64,000 nt of DNA from Albugo candida (lineage: Eukaryota; Oomycota; Peronosporomycetes; Albuginales): positions 1-64,000 of the forward strand of contig JBDOQK010000047.1 in NCBI GenBank assembly GCA_040437565.1, written 5' to 3'. Positions 21,709 through 34,685 of the stretch are shown here, piece by piece. Made by a program: the position numbers and the translations under genes. The notes below the pieces were generated by a model that saw only the letters and a program-made list of their open reading frames with translations, did no database searches and was not told where the DNA came from. The stretch's first letter is position 1. Every line of letters starts with the position of its first letter.

Positions 21709-22258
21709 ACGCGTCGGTAAAAGATTTTGTACGTTACGGCCGAGCAAACTTGACGGAGGCTACACACATTGGATCAGATTTTCTTTCTTTTTTTCGTAAG
21801 AAAAAATAAATTACAAGATTTCGTGTACTCGGAAAGGTCTTCATGTGGAATATGGATCGGTTTCAAATTTCTTTTGATCTCAATTTGTTACCCGTTACTG
21901 ATCGATCCTGTTGATAGTATTGGATTTGGGTTATTTAAGTGCAGGTGGGTCGACGTGCTGCTGATAAACCCAAAAGACGAGTTTATGGAAACTTCGGAAA
22001 GATGTAATTTATGGTTTCGCCTTTGACATTCTATTATACATCGTCGTGTTTTGGTAGAAAACGTTACAGAAACGCTCCTACATAAATAATGTAAACATAC
22101 AGTGTTCTTTGTTGAGCCGTAACTGACAATGTCTAGAAACAGTACTTGGAAACAGTCGGCCTTTCGAGATACGGTTGTGTGTACCATCGTGAGTAAACGT
22201 TCAGTACATTTGAAAACCTTATATATCATTTGAAACATAACTGATACAATTGGAACCA
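21709..22258. other. divergent intergenic region (Myb / DHFR-TS promoters)
   Basis: Lies between the minus-strand Myb gene and the plus-strand DHFR-TS gene. Pyrimidine tracts occur near 21778-21797. I see no gene or known operator. Confidence 0.55.
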
Positions 22259-24194
<1,936 letters not shown>

Positions 24195-24325
24195 GATGAC
24201 ATGCACACGCAAACTGCCTGTCGTTTTACAGCGATATTTATAGCGGGCGTTATTTAGAAACAAGCAAATATTTGTTGACAAAATTGACTGTTATTCAAAT
24301 AAAAAGCACTAATAATCGCAATTGA

Positions 24326-27300
24326 ATGACGAAAATGGAAGATGCTGATGTTTTTTCGCCAGAGCATTCGGATGATAACAATACGGAGCAATTGAGCACA
24401 ATTAACGGCGACAAAATTAATTGGAAATCAAAATATTGGAAACAAGTTCAAGTATGTTTGTGTCACTACCTCATCATGCCATCATATTCATTTTGAATGT
24501 TCAGGTCAACCAGGAGCTGGCAAGACGTCTTAAAGTACGTGGAAGGGGAAAATGGCGAGAAACGGTCTGATGTCTCACTTTAGGAAGCTAGGAAATCCTA
24601 CGCGGACGGAGCGACTCAAAAGCGTCTCAATTGCAGAAACTGCGCTACATTGCAAAGCGAAATTCAGTATCTTTCCTCGCTACTTCACAAACGCGGTGGA
24701 CCTCAAATGGATGCATATAAACCGTTCTCAGAGGAAGATTTCAATCAGAAATCTGTAAAAGTAGCTATATCCAAAAGTCAACGCCGAAATAGCAATATTA
24801 TTGTGCGCTTTCGCACTGGTGATATTCGAAATTGCGACGATTTTAATCAGCAATTATCGGACATCGAATCGGTGGACATGACTGCTCTATCGGCTCAACT
24901 GCTCGAAAAATGTGAAAACGCCAATTTTCTGACTCGATCAGCTCCTTTAGAAGAAGATAAGAGAGCACCCATTCACTCATTGCAACGATCCTCGGAAAAT
25001 ACGTTCATGACGAAGAAGACATCGTATCGATCGCTCCCACCACCTCCTATTGCGATTCCGCACTTCCATTCCAGCGATTCGGAAACGCAGGCCAACTTCA
25101 TCGAACAAGCTGTTATCGTCGCAACTCCGCTGGCGGCACCTTTATCGGTAGTTTCTCCAACGCGAATCATTTCTCCAAGCAATATTTTAGCTGGCGTTAA
25201 AAATCTAACAACTCGATCTCAAGCCGCTGACATCAGTCGAACACATACCGTCCCGGAAGAATCGAAAGTTCCAACGGCGTTGCCTCGTTGTTTAGAAACG
25301 GACTCGCCTTCCATGACATCTTCTGCAGAAATTGAAATGTCAGCAATGACAATGTCTGCATTTCTAGATGGAAGAAATAATGACAAGAGAAAAAGCGATC
25401 TTCGCATATCGATTCCCTCACCCACAAATGGATCACAGAACGGATCCACAGCGTCCGGTAAACGAAATTGGATCTCACATCTCATCCCACATCGATTTCG
25501 ATCGCCCACAGCGTCCTCAGGCTCCAGCGGTTCTTTCGAGAAAATACCATTATCACCAACTGCGGCAGCAAAAGAGCCACAAGGCCCAAAAATCGTCAGC
25601 ATGTATCCACACAACTTCGGCCGCAATTGTAAAGATATCGAAGGTCTGACGGAGCTGTGCTTTCCACTCGGTGATTCACCTTCATCTGTAACTCAAGCTC
25701 AATGGGATTTTTCTCCCAAGAATCTCAAACGACTATTCCAAGAAAGACATCAAAGTATCTGTCAGTTAGATGCGACCTTTGTCCTGCTTCTGCCTGATTC
25801 AGTCGACGCCAATCGCGTCACGTACGCAATTTGCATGATAACACCAATTCTCAGCGATGAAGAAGAGCGTCGAGTACTAAAATTAACCAAGGGAGACGCC
25901 ACAGACGGACAAAAGGAGAGGCAGCTGTCACTTCCACATCAATGCTGCGTGTGTTTGCTGACGAAATGGCCATTCTTCAAGCTATATTTCAAGGTTTTGT
26001 ACGGAATTGCTGCAGTTTGGGATACTAGAAAGCGTCAGCTGATTGCCAATTTGGAGTCAACTCCGACTCACGACAACGCTCAGGAGAAGAATTGGCTGGC
26101 TTGGAGTGATTTTGTCGATATATTTGAGCAAAGTATGCAGCGTTTGCGCGAATTGCAGCTTCCGCGCATGGGTGCGTGGAGTAATTTAGATTTCTTTTCT
26201 GATATGACGCAAAACAAGTGGCCTGCAATCGCATTCCATCGATCTCACACGCAGTCATTTGCAGCCGAACGCCATGAATTAATGCTTCAATATTCCGCTC
26301 CAACTTTATTTTCTACACTTTCGATGGACCAAATCGCATTTTTGCTTGGATGTCTCTGTTGTGAACTCAAAGTTTTGCTTGTGTCTCAACATGTGCATAT
26401 CGTCAGCGCTTGCGTCCTGGCATTTGCGACACTTTTACATCCATTACAATGGGCTGGACCGATCGTGACAGTCCTTCCTTCGCGTTTTGCCGAAGATTTG
26501 TTGGATGCGCCAGTGCCGCTNNNNNNNNNNNNNNNNNNNNNNNNNNNNNNNNNNNNNNNNNNNNNNNNNNNNNNNNNNNNNNNNNNNNNNNNNNNNNNNN
26601 NNNNNNNNNNNNNNNNNNNNCAACATGTGCATATCGTCAGCGCTTGCGTCCTGGCATTTGCGACACTTTTACATCCATTACAATGGGCTGGACCGATCGT
26701 GACAGTCCTTCCTTCGCGTTTTGCCGAAGATTTGTTGGATGCGCCAGTGCCGCTACTGGCAGGTCGGGTGTCTTCATTTCAAAAGTGTATGGAGAATGGT
26801 CCATTGCCGATATCACCGACCATTTCCACGTCCCGGAATACTTCATCTTCGCCGAGACAATTAGACCAAGACGAAATACAAACAGTGCCATTTTCGACGC
26901 TTTTACGACCGATGAAAGGCGTCATTGAGATGAATTTGGATCATAATACACTTTGTATGCATCAAGACGATCTCTTACAATATCACAAATTCAAACTCCC
27001 GGGATGCGACGCGCTTGTGCACGACGTACATTCCGCCTCAAAGCAGTTATTTGGAAAACAGCGGAAGAATTCTTTGGAATTCCCAAACGTGATGCAAAGT
27101 GAAGCGTGTGATCAGATTATACTCAAAATCCGGGAGCAGATCGAGGCAATTTGTCTGCTAGCTATGACGCTATCTTCGTCTTCCTGCGCATTGGTACAAC
27201 ACGTTTGCGAAGAAACTGCGCGGAGAGAACCATTGATGGAAAACGTGCCAAAACATCATCTTGTGCATCGTCGGTCTAGCGAGTCGGTCATCGAATATGT

Positions 27301-27376
27301 ACGCAGATTCCAAGAGACACAAATGTTTAGCACTTACAAAAATAGTTTGCATGATGAGGAGGTGGAAACGGGCTAA
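24326..27376 (+). CDS. DENN-domain protein (probable Rab exchange factor)
   Basis: Exons 24326-24451, 24505-24534 (30 nt) and 24584-27376, with introns of 53 and 49 bp. The N-terminal 60 residues are acidic then helical, followed by about 280 Ser/Pro-rich, probably disordered residues. The DENN module follows: an upstream part with IEGLTELCFPLGD and FSPKNLKRLF, then FVLLLPDS, then CCVCLLTKWPFFKLYFKVLYGIAAVW, and a core with MDQIAFLLGCLCCELKVLLVS and SACVLAFATLLHPLQWAGPIVTVLP, matching the conserved core where DENN proteins bind Rab GTPases. A C-terminal helical dDENN-like part follows. The family promotes GDP/GTP exchange on Rabs at membranes; the target Rab is not evident. The gap at 26521-26620 lies in the core, and because the repeat unit plus gap is 234 nt the frame stays open through it, so 45 residues appear twice in a naive translation. 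Starts 131 bp after DHFR-TS. Confidence 0.9.
26387..26754. repeat. 134-bp direct duplication around a 100-N gap (assembly artefact)
   Basis: 26387-26520 is repeated at 26621-26754 with N at 26521-26620, inside the DENN gene. The repeated protein segment is the conserved core and cannot be a true tandem repeat. Confidence 0.93.
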
Positions 27377-27451
27377 CATTGTAATTTGATGAGTGATTAT
27401 GATATTTCCATATGTTGTGCGACTTGATTAGTAATTCAAATCAAAAGCGCC

Positions 27452-28985
27452 ATGAGCGCAATCAATCTGACCTCGATCGAAGTGCAGTTGCAGCAGATAG
27501 AGGACGGAATAACGCGCGTACAAGAGGAAGAAGTTGAGGCTCAAGAAGAAGAAGAAGAAGAAGAAGTACGTTACCTGGAAGTGGATTGTAGAGTGTAATT
27601 GCTTCGTAACCATCAATGTCCGCGTAATAGATCGAATTGTATTCGGCGGAATCGTATTCTCAATATCGCCAAGCAAGTCCGTACAAGTACAAACGCTTGT
27701 TTTGATCAGCGCATTATTTGAAGAACTTACACGCTGACGAAAGGTAGTAATAAATCGCCCACGAGCCCTCGACGATGTGTATCTCGCGAATTGATAGAGC
27801 AGGCTCCCAAACTATCCATGAAAGTATGAAAGTATGATTCGAGTGAAAGATTGAAGCCTAATGATACTGTTTGTTCAACAGAATCGATACCATGAGGCTG
27901 CAGCCGTGCCACATCCTTTCCAAGTCTTTTATCTGCTGCAAGCGATTGAAAAATCTATCCAGGTCGGAGCTTTATTGACACCAAGCTTGTACCTTCCAAA
28001 AGAGATTTGGCAGCAGCATCACGCACGTCTTGCTGGAACCTCTTTGAAGGCTCAAGTGCTGCAAATCTTGAAGCAAGCTTTTGATCGAATAAACGTATGT
28101 CGAATCGGACTAGTGAAAGAGTTCGCTTGCTGATTTGATGCTCGCAGGTTACGCTGCCCTTGGTAACGGAAAGCAATATTTCTGAATTTTCCGTTGCGCT
28201 CTCAGCGTTTTTGAGAGTGGCAAATGCGCAGCGACTCGTCTTGACCAGATCGTTTCCTTTTCTGGTCCCAGAAGCTGTCCAAGGCTCTAAAGTTGATAAC
28301 ATGCGAACAGACAATGTACGTCTTTGTCCATCGGACGATAAGTGATGCGTTATAGCTCCCTGTGAAACAGCCAGAAAACCAAAGCAGTACGGATACTGCT
28401 CAAACGATCGGCAAATTGACAAATTTGGCATTTGGATTTGGAAGGATAATAAAGAGGCAAGCCATTGCTGCAGTCGAACGTGTTGGTGCTGCTCCAACTG
28501 TATCCGTGTAAGTAAACAATTGATCGATTTTTCGTTGATGTGAAAGTCTGAGTGTAAATCTTGATAGACCGCAGCATGAGCTAGAAGAGTATGCAGCCTC
28601 ATTGTGTTCTTTCATCAGCACCATCCGAAACGTTGGTGCGATAATCACGCGTGAAATTGATAGCGACACATCAGCGTTCTCACTTATGCTGATAGAGTCA
28701 TTAGTTGGCGTGAAAGCCATTAATATTGATGCAGAAAGCCTCAAAGATCGTCAGAAATTTTCACCTCGACTGGATGCTTCAACGCTAGACAATCTGAGGA
28801 GTCTAGGTACGATTGCAATGTACCTTTGGCTCATCTTTTCTGACACTCGAAAAAAAGCATTCTTTCTCGACGAAGTGGTTTGTGAGATTGTACTACGCGA
28901 TACATCTGTTCTTTTGGAGACATATATCCGTAGTATGACGCGCCAATTTGGCGATTTTACATTCGAATACGCAACACAATCGTAA
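27452..28985 (+). CDS. conserved-looking helical protein, seven exons, unknown function
   Basis: Exons by phase: 27452-27565, 27631-27676, 27744-27823, 27882-28094, 28148-28315, 28371-28507 and 28568-28985. They sum to 1176 nt (391 residues). Exons 4 to 7 are strong; the joins around exons 2 and 3 are less sure, and the donor of intron 2 is weak. The N-terminus is a short coiled coil ending in a run of seven Glu coded by GAA repeats (27543-27565). The body is alpha-helical with AVPHPFQVFYLLQAIEKS, LYLPKEIWQQHHARLAGTS, SEFSVALSAFLRVA and a C-terminal DNLRSLGTIAMYLWLIFSDT / VVCEIVLRDTSVLLETYI. No membrane segment or catalytic motif is evident. I do not recognise the family. The gene begins 75 bp after the DENN stop, on the same strand. 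Confidence 0.75.
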
Positions 28986-29233
28986 GCGCTAATTCAATGT
29001 TTCCTTTGGATAATGCTTCCCTTTTTTTATCCAATCGTTGACACCTGCTCGGTAGTATACTGCTAGCAATACCGGTTTATACCTTAATGTTATTGACAGA
29101 ACGCTTAAAAGTAAAAAAGAGAGAATCAAATGCGAATTTGCTGATCATTTCTCTATTTGTAGCCAAAATAATCGAGAAAATCTTCCGGTAATCTCACACC
29201 TTGGACCATATACAAGCACTTGTCGCCCCATTT

Positions 29234-32200
29234 ATGGAGAAACGCTGCAAAAGCGACACAATACGCGAAATTAATAAGGAACACAGTGCATTATTATATC
29301 CTTCACGCAAACTCATCAATATTGTCACTCGTAAGCCTTCCCTTCCGATCGGAAAAGAATTCATAGCGTTGCCAAAAGTCGATACACAGGAAAAGAGTAT
29401 TCCACAGGTGCCTGCATCCTATTCCGCGGTGGAATCATTGTCTTCCTCGTCATTATCACCATCTTCTTGTGGTTCTTCCGACTTTAAATCACTTCCTCCA
29501 AGGTTTACAGTCACTTTTATGAATTCACCTCCTGATAGTCCATCTAGCCAAAGCACAGAGCACACGGAACATATTTCCGAGGTCTCTCGAAATGGCTTCT
29601 CAGATGACGCTGAGAACAAACAGAACGGTCTCAATACATCTCGCACGGAATCGTACGAGCATTCAGATGATATAGATACAGCTACACAAGTTCCCAAAGT
29701 TAAACCGCTGCAAGTAAAAGAATCACTTTCTCGAGAGCGAAAACTTTCGATCCAAACGACGAACACGAACGCATTGGACGATTCAATAAGCTCACCGAGC
29801 GAAACCTGTTTGAAAAGTTGCTCACTGGAGATTGAAAGCGTCTTCTTACCGGTACAAGGGATTAAAGAAATCGAAATAGAAAAGAATTTACACACTGTTT
29901 TCACAATTGACGTCAAGCTTCAGAGTGGTTTACAATGGAAAACACAAAAACGATATTCAGACTTTAGAGAACTCCACGATAAATTACGAAGAGCAAATGC
30001 AAATGTACGGCAACTGTACTTTCCTAAACGCCACGTCTTTCGGAATCGCCATCAAAGTGTCGTGGAACATCGTCGAAACGAATTGGAACGGTATCTGAAG
30101 GAAGTGCTGGATATGCGGACGCAAATTCGATTTCCATTGTACAAATTTCTTGAAGTGTACACACATATGGAGACATACGAACGGCGAATATCACGGAGAA
30201 AGAAGGAAATGGAGTCGGAAAGGATGAAAAATATGCTCAGTGGCGAGGTTTTGGAAGATTTCACACAAGCTTTTCGACGTTTATGTACGTCCAAATATCT
30301 GTATCATGAGAACAGCAGCAGCTCTTTTACTTTGACGTCTTCCGGGGAAACTGGCGAGCCCAAAGCAGAGACTGAAAAGGAAGAAAGTGCGGCCACAAAT
30401 CGCGCCCGAGCGTCCAGTTTATCGACCGGAACAGCGAGTAAGACGAAAATGAATGGACACCGAAGTGGTGGTAGCGTATGCATCGTCAAAGATTTCTCCT
30501 TGGACAGAACTGATGTCGAGAGATCGAGTATATCACCAAAATTATCAATCAGCCGCAGTGCCTTTCGTCGCGATATTCTTGGCGTCTTCCCCGACATGCC
30601 GTCCAGCTTCTCCATGCGTCTCATAAAGGCAATGTCCGATCCCCAAGGCGGTGATATTTATATGGACGAGTTTCTACGCACGATTGCTATTGCTCAGTGT
30701 GGTTTAGTGGAGGACAAGCTCAAGTTTGTGTTTCAAATGTGCGATTTAGATCACTCGGCCAAAATCCAAAGTACCGGACTGACGAATTTCTTTGTATCGC
30801 TGTATGGACGCCATGTGCTGGATAAGCCGCTATATCGTCGGATTATCACCGATGCATTCGATCACGGGCGCGTACGAATGACATGTGAGGTGTTTGTTCA
30901 GACAATCAAAGGCTTTGAAGCTGCCGAACTTGACTTCATTTTGGGCTGGATGGAGACATTTGTGCACATTTTGTGTGAGGCAGCGAGCTCTCAATTGTTG
31001 GAATCGCAAGAAGAATTCAATCCAATTGTCCAGCAAAAAATATTATCAGAAGAAACGCATTTTTCAACGATGGAAATCGCCATTTTACAGGACGCATTCA
31101 ACACGTATCGCATCTCTGGTGGTGGTGATAGCGTGGATCTCGACGCACTGACCAATGATTTCGCTCTGGATATATCGGAAGCTCGATTTTATCGCATTTT
31201 CTCGAGTTTTGGTGCACGAGCAAATGGCTCGGATATCGATATTTTCAGCTTTGTCAATGCTCTTTCTATCGCGAGTCGTGGAACGGGACTTGAGAAAGCA
31301 CGATTTGCTTTCACGCTATTCGCAACGCATCACGCGTCCGAGTCAGAGAACGGCGATACAAACAAATTGAAAGATCGATTGATGACGCGTGACGATGCTT
31401 TTGCAATGCTGCGGTTGGATTTGGCCCAAAGTGTTCCGTTGGAAGAAAGTATCGTATCTTTTTTGGAGACAAAAGGCGTGCATATTGGCGATCGAAATGC
31501 ATTCACGAGCATTAGTCGACGGGATAGTACGATTGTAACCTCACCTTTGGTTTCTGGAACGGAACTTGGTCAATTTGTTGATCATATAATGGAAATGTTT
31601 GGGACAGAACGGTTGTTTTTGGACTCTATGAATGGAAAATCAAAGCGAGAACCCACACTTTCAACGCAGGAACTGGCTGCATGGAGTAAAAGCTCGAATT
31701 ATGAGATGGTATCTCTTCGTCTGATGCGGGAACTTGTGTTTATCGATCTTGGATTAGTGCCTCAGAACAAGGAAGAAGAACTGCTCATCGTGAAAGGATG
31801 TTATCGATCGTTTGATGCACAGAATCTTATCGAAGATGATCGATGGTACATCCTCAGCCGGAAATTCTTCCTGGCGTGGTGTCGATATATCGGCTTGCAA
31901 ACGCAAAAGGACGCAAAGAAGGAAGTTTTGGACGGAACTGGTGCTCGACCCGTGAAGATCGATAACTCGGATCTACTGGAAATTTCACAAACTCTGTCCG
32001 TTCTGAAACCAAAAGATCAAATTCATTTAGGAGTCGATTTTGAAGTGGTCCCTGAGCAGCTTTGGAATGCATTAAAGCTGTGGTACGGTGGAGGTCCTGA
32101 GCTTCCATGCAAAGTAGTCACACTTTTCAATGGAAAGACCGTTTTGGATATCTGGGGCGATGCAAAGAATCGAGAGAATGACGCGGAGAACATTGAGGAA

Positions 32201-34585
32201 ATCGATATTCTGCTGCAAGAAGCCGGTAAGGCTCAAATCAAAGACAAAGCACACGAAAAATACACGATGCTCGCACGACGCATGCGCTCTGGTGGATCCG
32301 TTGGCCTTTGTAATCTTGGAAACACGTGCTACATGAACTCGGCGCTTCAGTGTCTTTGTAACACGCAATTACTGGCGGAATACTTTCTCTCGGGAATGTA
32401 TTTGGACGATATCAATCGCACAAGCACACTCGGACTCCAGGGAAAACTCGCTCAGGTGTACGGGAAGCTCGCGGAAGATATGTGGTGTGCCAAGCAAAAG
32501 TCGATATCTCCACGTCATTTCAAAAAGACAATCGGGAAATTCAATGACGCATTCCGTGGTAACGATCAACAAGACGCTCAAGAGCTATTGGCGTTCCTTT
32601 TGAGCGGTCTCAGCGAAGATCTGAATCGAATCACCGAGAAACCGTACGTGGATCAACCCGACAGTGATGGACGATGCGATTCCGACTTGGCCGATGAATG
32701 GTGGCGGAATCATCTACGAAGAGAAGTTTCTATCATTGTGGCGCTTTTCACCGGTCAATACAAATCGCTATTGACGTGTATGGATTGCGGGTTCAAATCT
32801 GCTCGGTTTGAGCCGTTCACGTTCCTCCAAGTTCCGCTTCCGGAGCCCACACACACGACAGTGACGCTCGTACTTGTGCTATCAAACGGTATGCAACCGA
32901 CGAAGATCTCAATCCGACTGGAAATCGCTGCGACTGTGTTGGATCTGAAGAAGGAGATTGTCCATTTATGCATCAGTGAGCTCGATGTGATTCGTGTCAC
33001 GGAAAGCGATATCAAAATATCAGAGTACAGTGGATCGATGATCATATCCTACAAAGCGGATTCTCGGCGTATTGGACAAATACGCAGTATCGATCATTTG
33101 ATGGCATTCCAATTGGAACCGATACAGCCGGAAATCGCTCGAATTCTCAAAATGAAAGAAAATGTACGTGGCGATCCATTCGCCGATTCCATGCGATCGT
33201 TTTACGAAAAATTGTCGTCGGGCGCTTTAGTCGAAGTGAAAGTTCGTACGGCTTCGGATTATGTTCCTGGCGTTATTTTGGAATGCTCTCTTCGCGAGAA
33301 AAACGCTCTGGTGAGTGTCCATTATCGCGGGTACAATGAAGACGCTCTTTTGGTGCCTATGAGTCACGTTCGACCGCGTCAGCCTCGACTTTTGTGTATC
33401 CCACTGATCTCAAGAAAACTCCATTATTCAGCGGTTTACTTTAAAAATCCATTCCGTCCGACGCCATTTGGTATCTCGAATCTCGTTCGTTTGTGTCCCG
33501 AACGAACCACAGGAATGGATTTGTATCAGCTCGTATGCAAAAGGATGAAGCAATTCCTGGGAGATTGGCCATCGCCTTCATTATGGCCTTCCAATGACGC
33601 GAGAATTCAAACGTGTGTGAGTGAAATTGACGATGTGTTTCAGCGATCTCAATGCGGTTTTTTACTTCGACGAGTGGATATGAAAGGCCTTACGGACTCA
33701 CGTTCCCCGTGGCTGAAACGAAGTTTTGGATGCACAATTCCATGCACACTGATGCCATTAGACCTCGTGGAAGAAGAAGCGATTGCGATTGATTGGGATC
33801 TCACAATGTTTCAAAATCGAAGCAATTTGGAACGAATGAAACGGATGGACGATCATAAAAGTATTGCGCGTAACGATGCGATCGATAAAGGACCCGTTCC
33901 TCTGACACGATGTCTCGAGGATTTCACAGCGGAAGAGCGTATTCATGAAGGCTACTGTTCGAGTTGCTGTAAGCATTTGGAGATGACAAAAAAGCTGGAA
34001 ATTTGGAGACTTCCGCCTGTGATGGTAATCCATCTAAAGCGATTCCAATACACACAAACGTATCGTCGAAAATTACTATCGCTGGTCGAATTTCCGATCA
34101 GAGAATTGGATTTAGGACCGTGTGTTGCACCGCATGTGGAATTCCCAGCGCGATATCCCATGAAGAAAGACACGGAAGAACCTGTGAATGAGACGGAAGT
34201 GAACGAGGAAGCACGACTTCGTGCGGCGAATCGATCACACCGAGGCTATACCAACACGAATCTCGATCAATCGCGGTGTTTAGAGACGCTTTACGACTTG
34301 TATGGCGTCGTGAATCATCATGGCGCTCTCGGGGGCGGACACTATACGGCGTTTGCCAAGAACTTTCGAGACGAACAGTGGTATTACTACGACGATGAAC
34401 GTGTTCGTGTGGTGGAAGAGAGCAAAATTGTGAGTTCAGCGGCTTATTTATTGTTTTACATTCGGAACGATATGAAAGGTGTTATGGTGAAAGACATGTA
34501 CCCACAGAATACGAATACAAAGATCACAGAAGAAGATATCGATCGATTTGTGCAAGGCGATACGCATCGATGCAGATTGATGTGA
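29234..34585 (+). CDS. PX / EF-hand / DUSP ubiquitin-specific protease with CaaX end (USP32-like)
   Basis: An intronless frame of 1783 residues from the first ATG. Domains: disordered Ser-rich start; PX domain at about 218-312 (RYSDFRELHDKLRR, YFPKRH, RRNELERYLKEVL), a phosphoinositide binder; two EF-hand-like modules (about 460-525 and 610-700), with loop DLDHSAKIQSTG degenerate at its last position; a DUSP domain ending near 965 (DDRWYILSRKFFLAWCRYIG); and the USP catalytic core from about 1020. The core has GLCNLGNTCYMNSALQCL with Cys about 1032, QQDAQELLAFLL, zinc-site CxxC pairs (LTCMDCGFK, CSSCCK), and GGGHYTAFAKNF with His about 1703. Inserted in the core are a ubiquitin-like stretch (TLVLVLSNGMQPTKISIRL) and a Tudor-like stretch (about 1330-1390). 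The chain ends CRLM, a CaaX-type farnesylation signal. Human USP32 also has EF-hands, DUSP, USP and a CaaX end; PX is the extra part. Confidence 0.93.
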   Translation: MEKRCKSDTIREINKEHSALLYPSRKLINIVTRKPSLPIGKEFIALPKVDTQEKSIPQVPASYSAVESLSSSSLSPSSCGSSDFKSLPPRFTVTFMNSPPDSPSSQSTEHTEHISEVSRNGFSDDAENKQNGLNTSRTESYEHSDDIDTATQVPKVKPLQVKESLSRERKLSIQTTNTNALDDSISSPSETCLKSCSLEIESVFLPVQGIKEIEIEKNLHTVFTIDVKLQSGLQWKTQKRYSDFRELHDKLRRANANVRQLYFPKRHVFRNRHQSVVEHRRNELERYLKEVLDMRTQIRFPLYKFLEVYTHMETYERRISRRKKEMESERMKNMLSGEVLEDFTQAFRRLCTSKYLYHENSSSSFTLTSSGETGEPKAETEKEESAATNRARASSLSTGTASKTKMNGHRSGGSVCIVKDFSLDRTDVERSSISPKLSISRSAFRRDILGVFPDMPSSFSMRLIKAMSDPQGGDIYMDEFLRTIAIAQCGLVEDKLKFVFQMCDLDHSAKIQSTGLTNFFVSLYGRHVLDKPLYRRIITDAFDHGRVRMTCEVFVQTIKGFEAAELDFILGWMETFVHILCEAASSQLLESQEEFNPIVQQKILSEETHFSTMEIAILQDAFNTYRISGGGDSVDLDALTNDFALDISEARFYRIFSSFGARANGSDIDIFSFVNALSIASRGTGLEKARFAFTLFATHHASESENGDTNKLKDRLMTRDDAFAMLRLDLAQSVPLEESIVSFLETKGVHIGDRNAFTSISRRDSTIVTSPLVSGTELGQFVDHIMEMFGTERLFLDSMNGKSKREPTLSTQELAAWSKSSNYEMVSLRLMRELVFIDLGLVPQNKEEELLIVKGCYRSFDAQNLIEDDRWYILSRKFFLAWCRYIGLQTQKDAKKEVLDGTGARPVKIDNSDLLEISQTLSVLKPKDQIHLGVDFEVVPEQLWNALKLWYGGGPELPCKVVTLFNGKTVLDIWGDAKNRENDAENIEEIDILLQEAGKAQIKDKAHEKYTMLARRMRSGGSVGLCNLGNTCYMNSALQCLCNTQLLAEYFLSGMYLDDINRTSTLGLQGKLAQVYGKLAEDMWCAKQKSISPRHFKKTIGKFNDAFRGNDQQDAQELLAFLLSGLSEDLNRITEKPYVDQPDSDGRCDSDLADEWWRNHLRREVSIIVALFTGQYKSLLTCMDCGFKSARFEPFTFLQVPLPEPTHTTVTLVLVLSNGMQPTKISIRLEIAATVLDLKKEIVHLCISELDVIRVTESDIKISEYSGSMIISYKADSRRIGQIRSIDHLMAFQLEPIQPEIARILKMKENVRGDPFADSMRSFYEKLSSGALVEVKVRTASDYVPGVILECSLREKNALVSVHYRGYNEDALLVPMSHVRPRQPRLLCIPLISRKLHYSAVYFKNPFRPTPFGISNLVRLCPERTTGMDLYQLVCKRMKQFLGDWPSPSLWPSNDARIQTCVSEIDDVFQRSQCGFLLRRVDMKGLTDSRSPWLKRSFGCTIPCTLMPLDLVEEEAIAIDWDLTMFQNRSNLERMKRMDDHKSIARNDAIDKGPVPLTRCLEDFTAEERIHEGYCSSCCKHLEMTKKLEIWRLPPVMVIHLKRFQYTQTYRRKLLSLVEFPIRELDLGPCVAPHVEFPARYPMKKDTEEPVNETEVNEEARLRAANRSHRGYTNTNLDQSRCLETLYDLYGVVNHHGALGGGHYTAFAKNFRDEQWYYYDDERVRVVEESKIVSSAAYLLFYIRNDMKGVMVKDMYPQNTNTKITEEDIDRFVQGDTHRCRLM

Positions 34586-34685
34586 TTTGCGTCGGAGTCT
34601 AAAGCTCGCAGTGGAGAGAGAATGACACAATTGGTTACAAATGGCAATTTGTGTATGCAATTCTATCGCTATGACCGCAATCACA

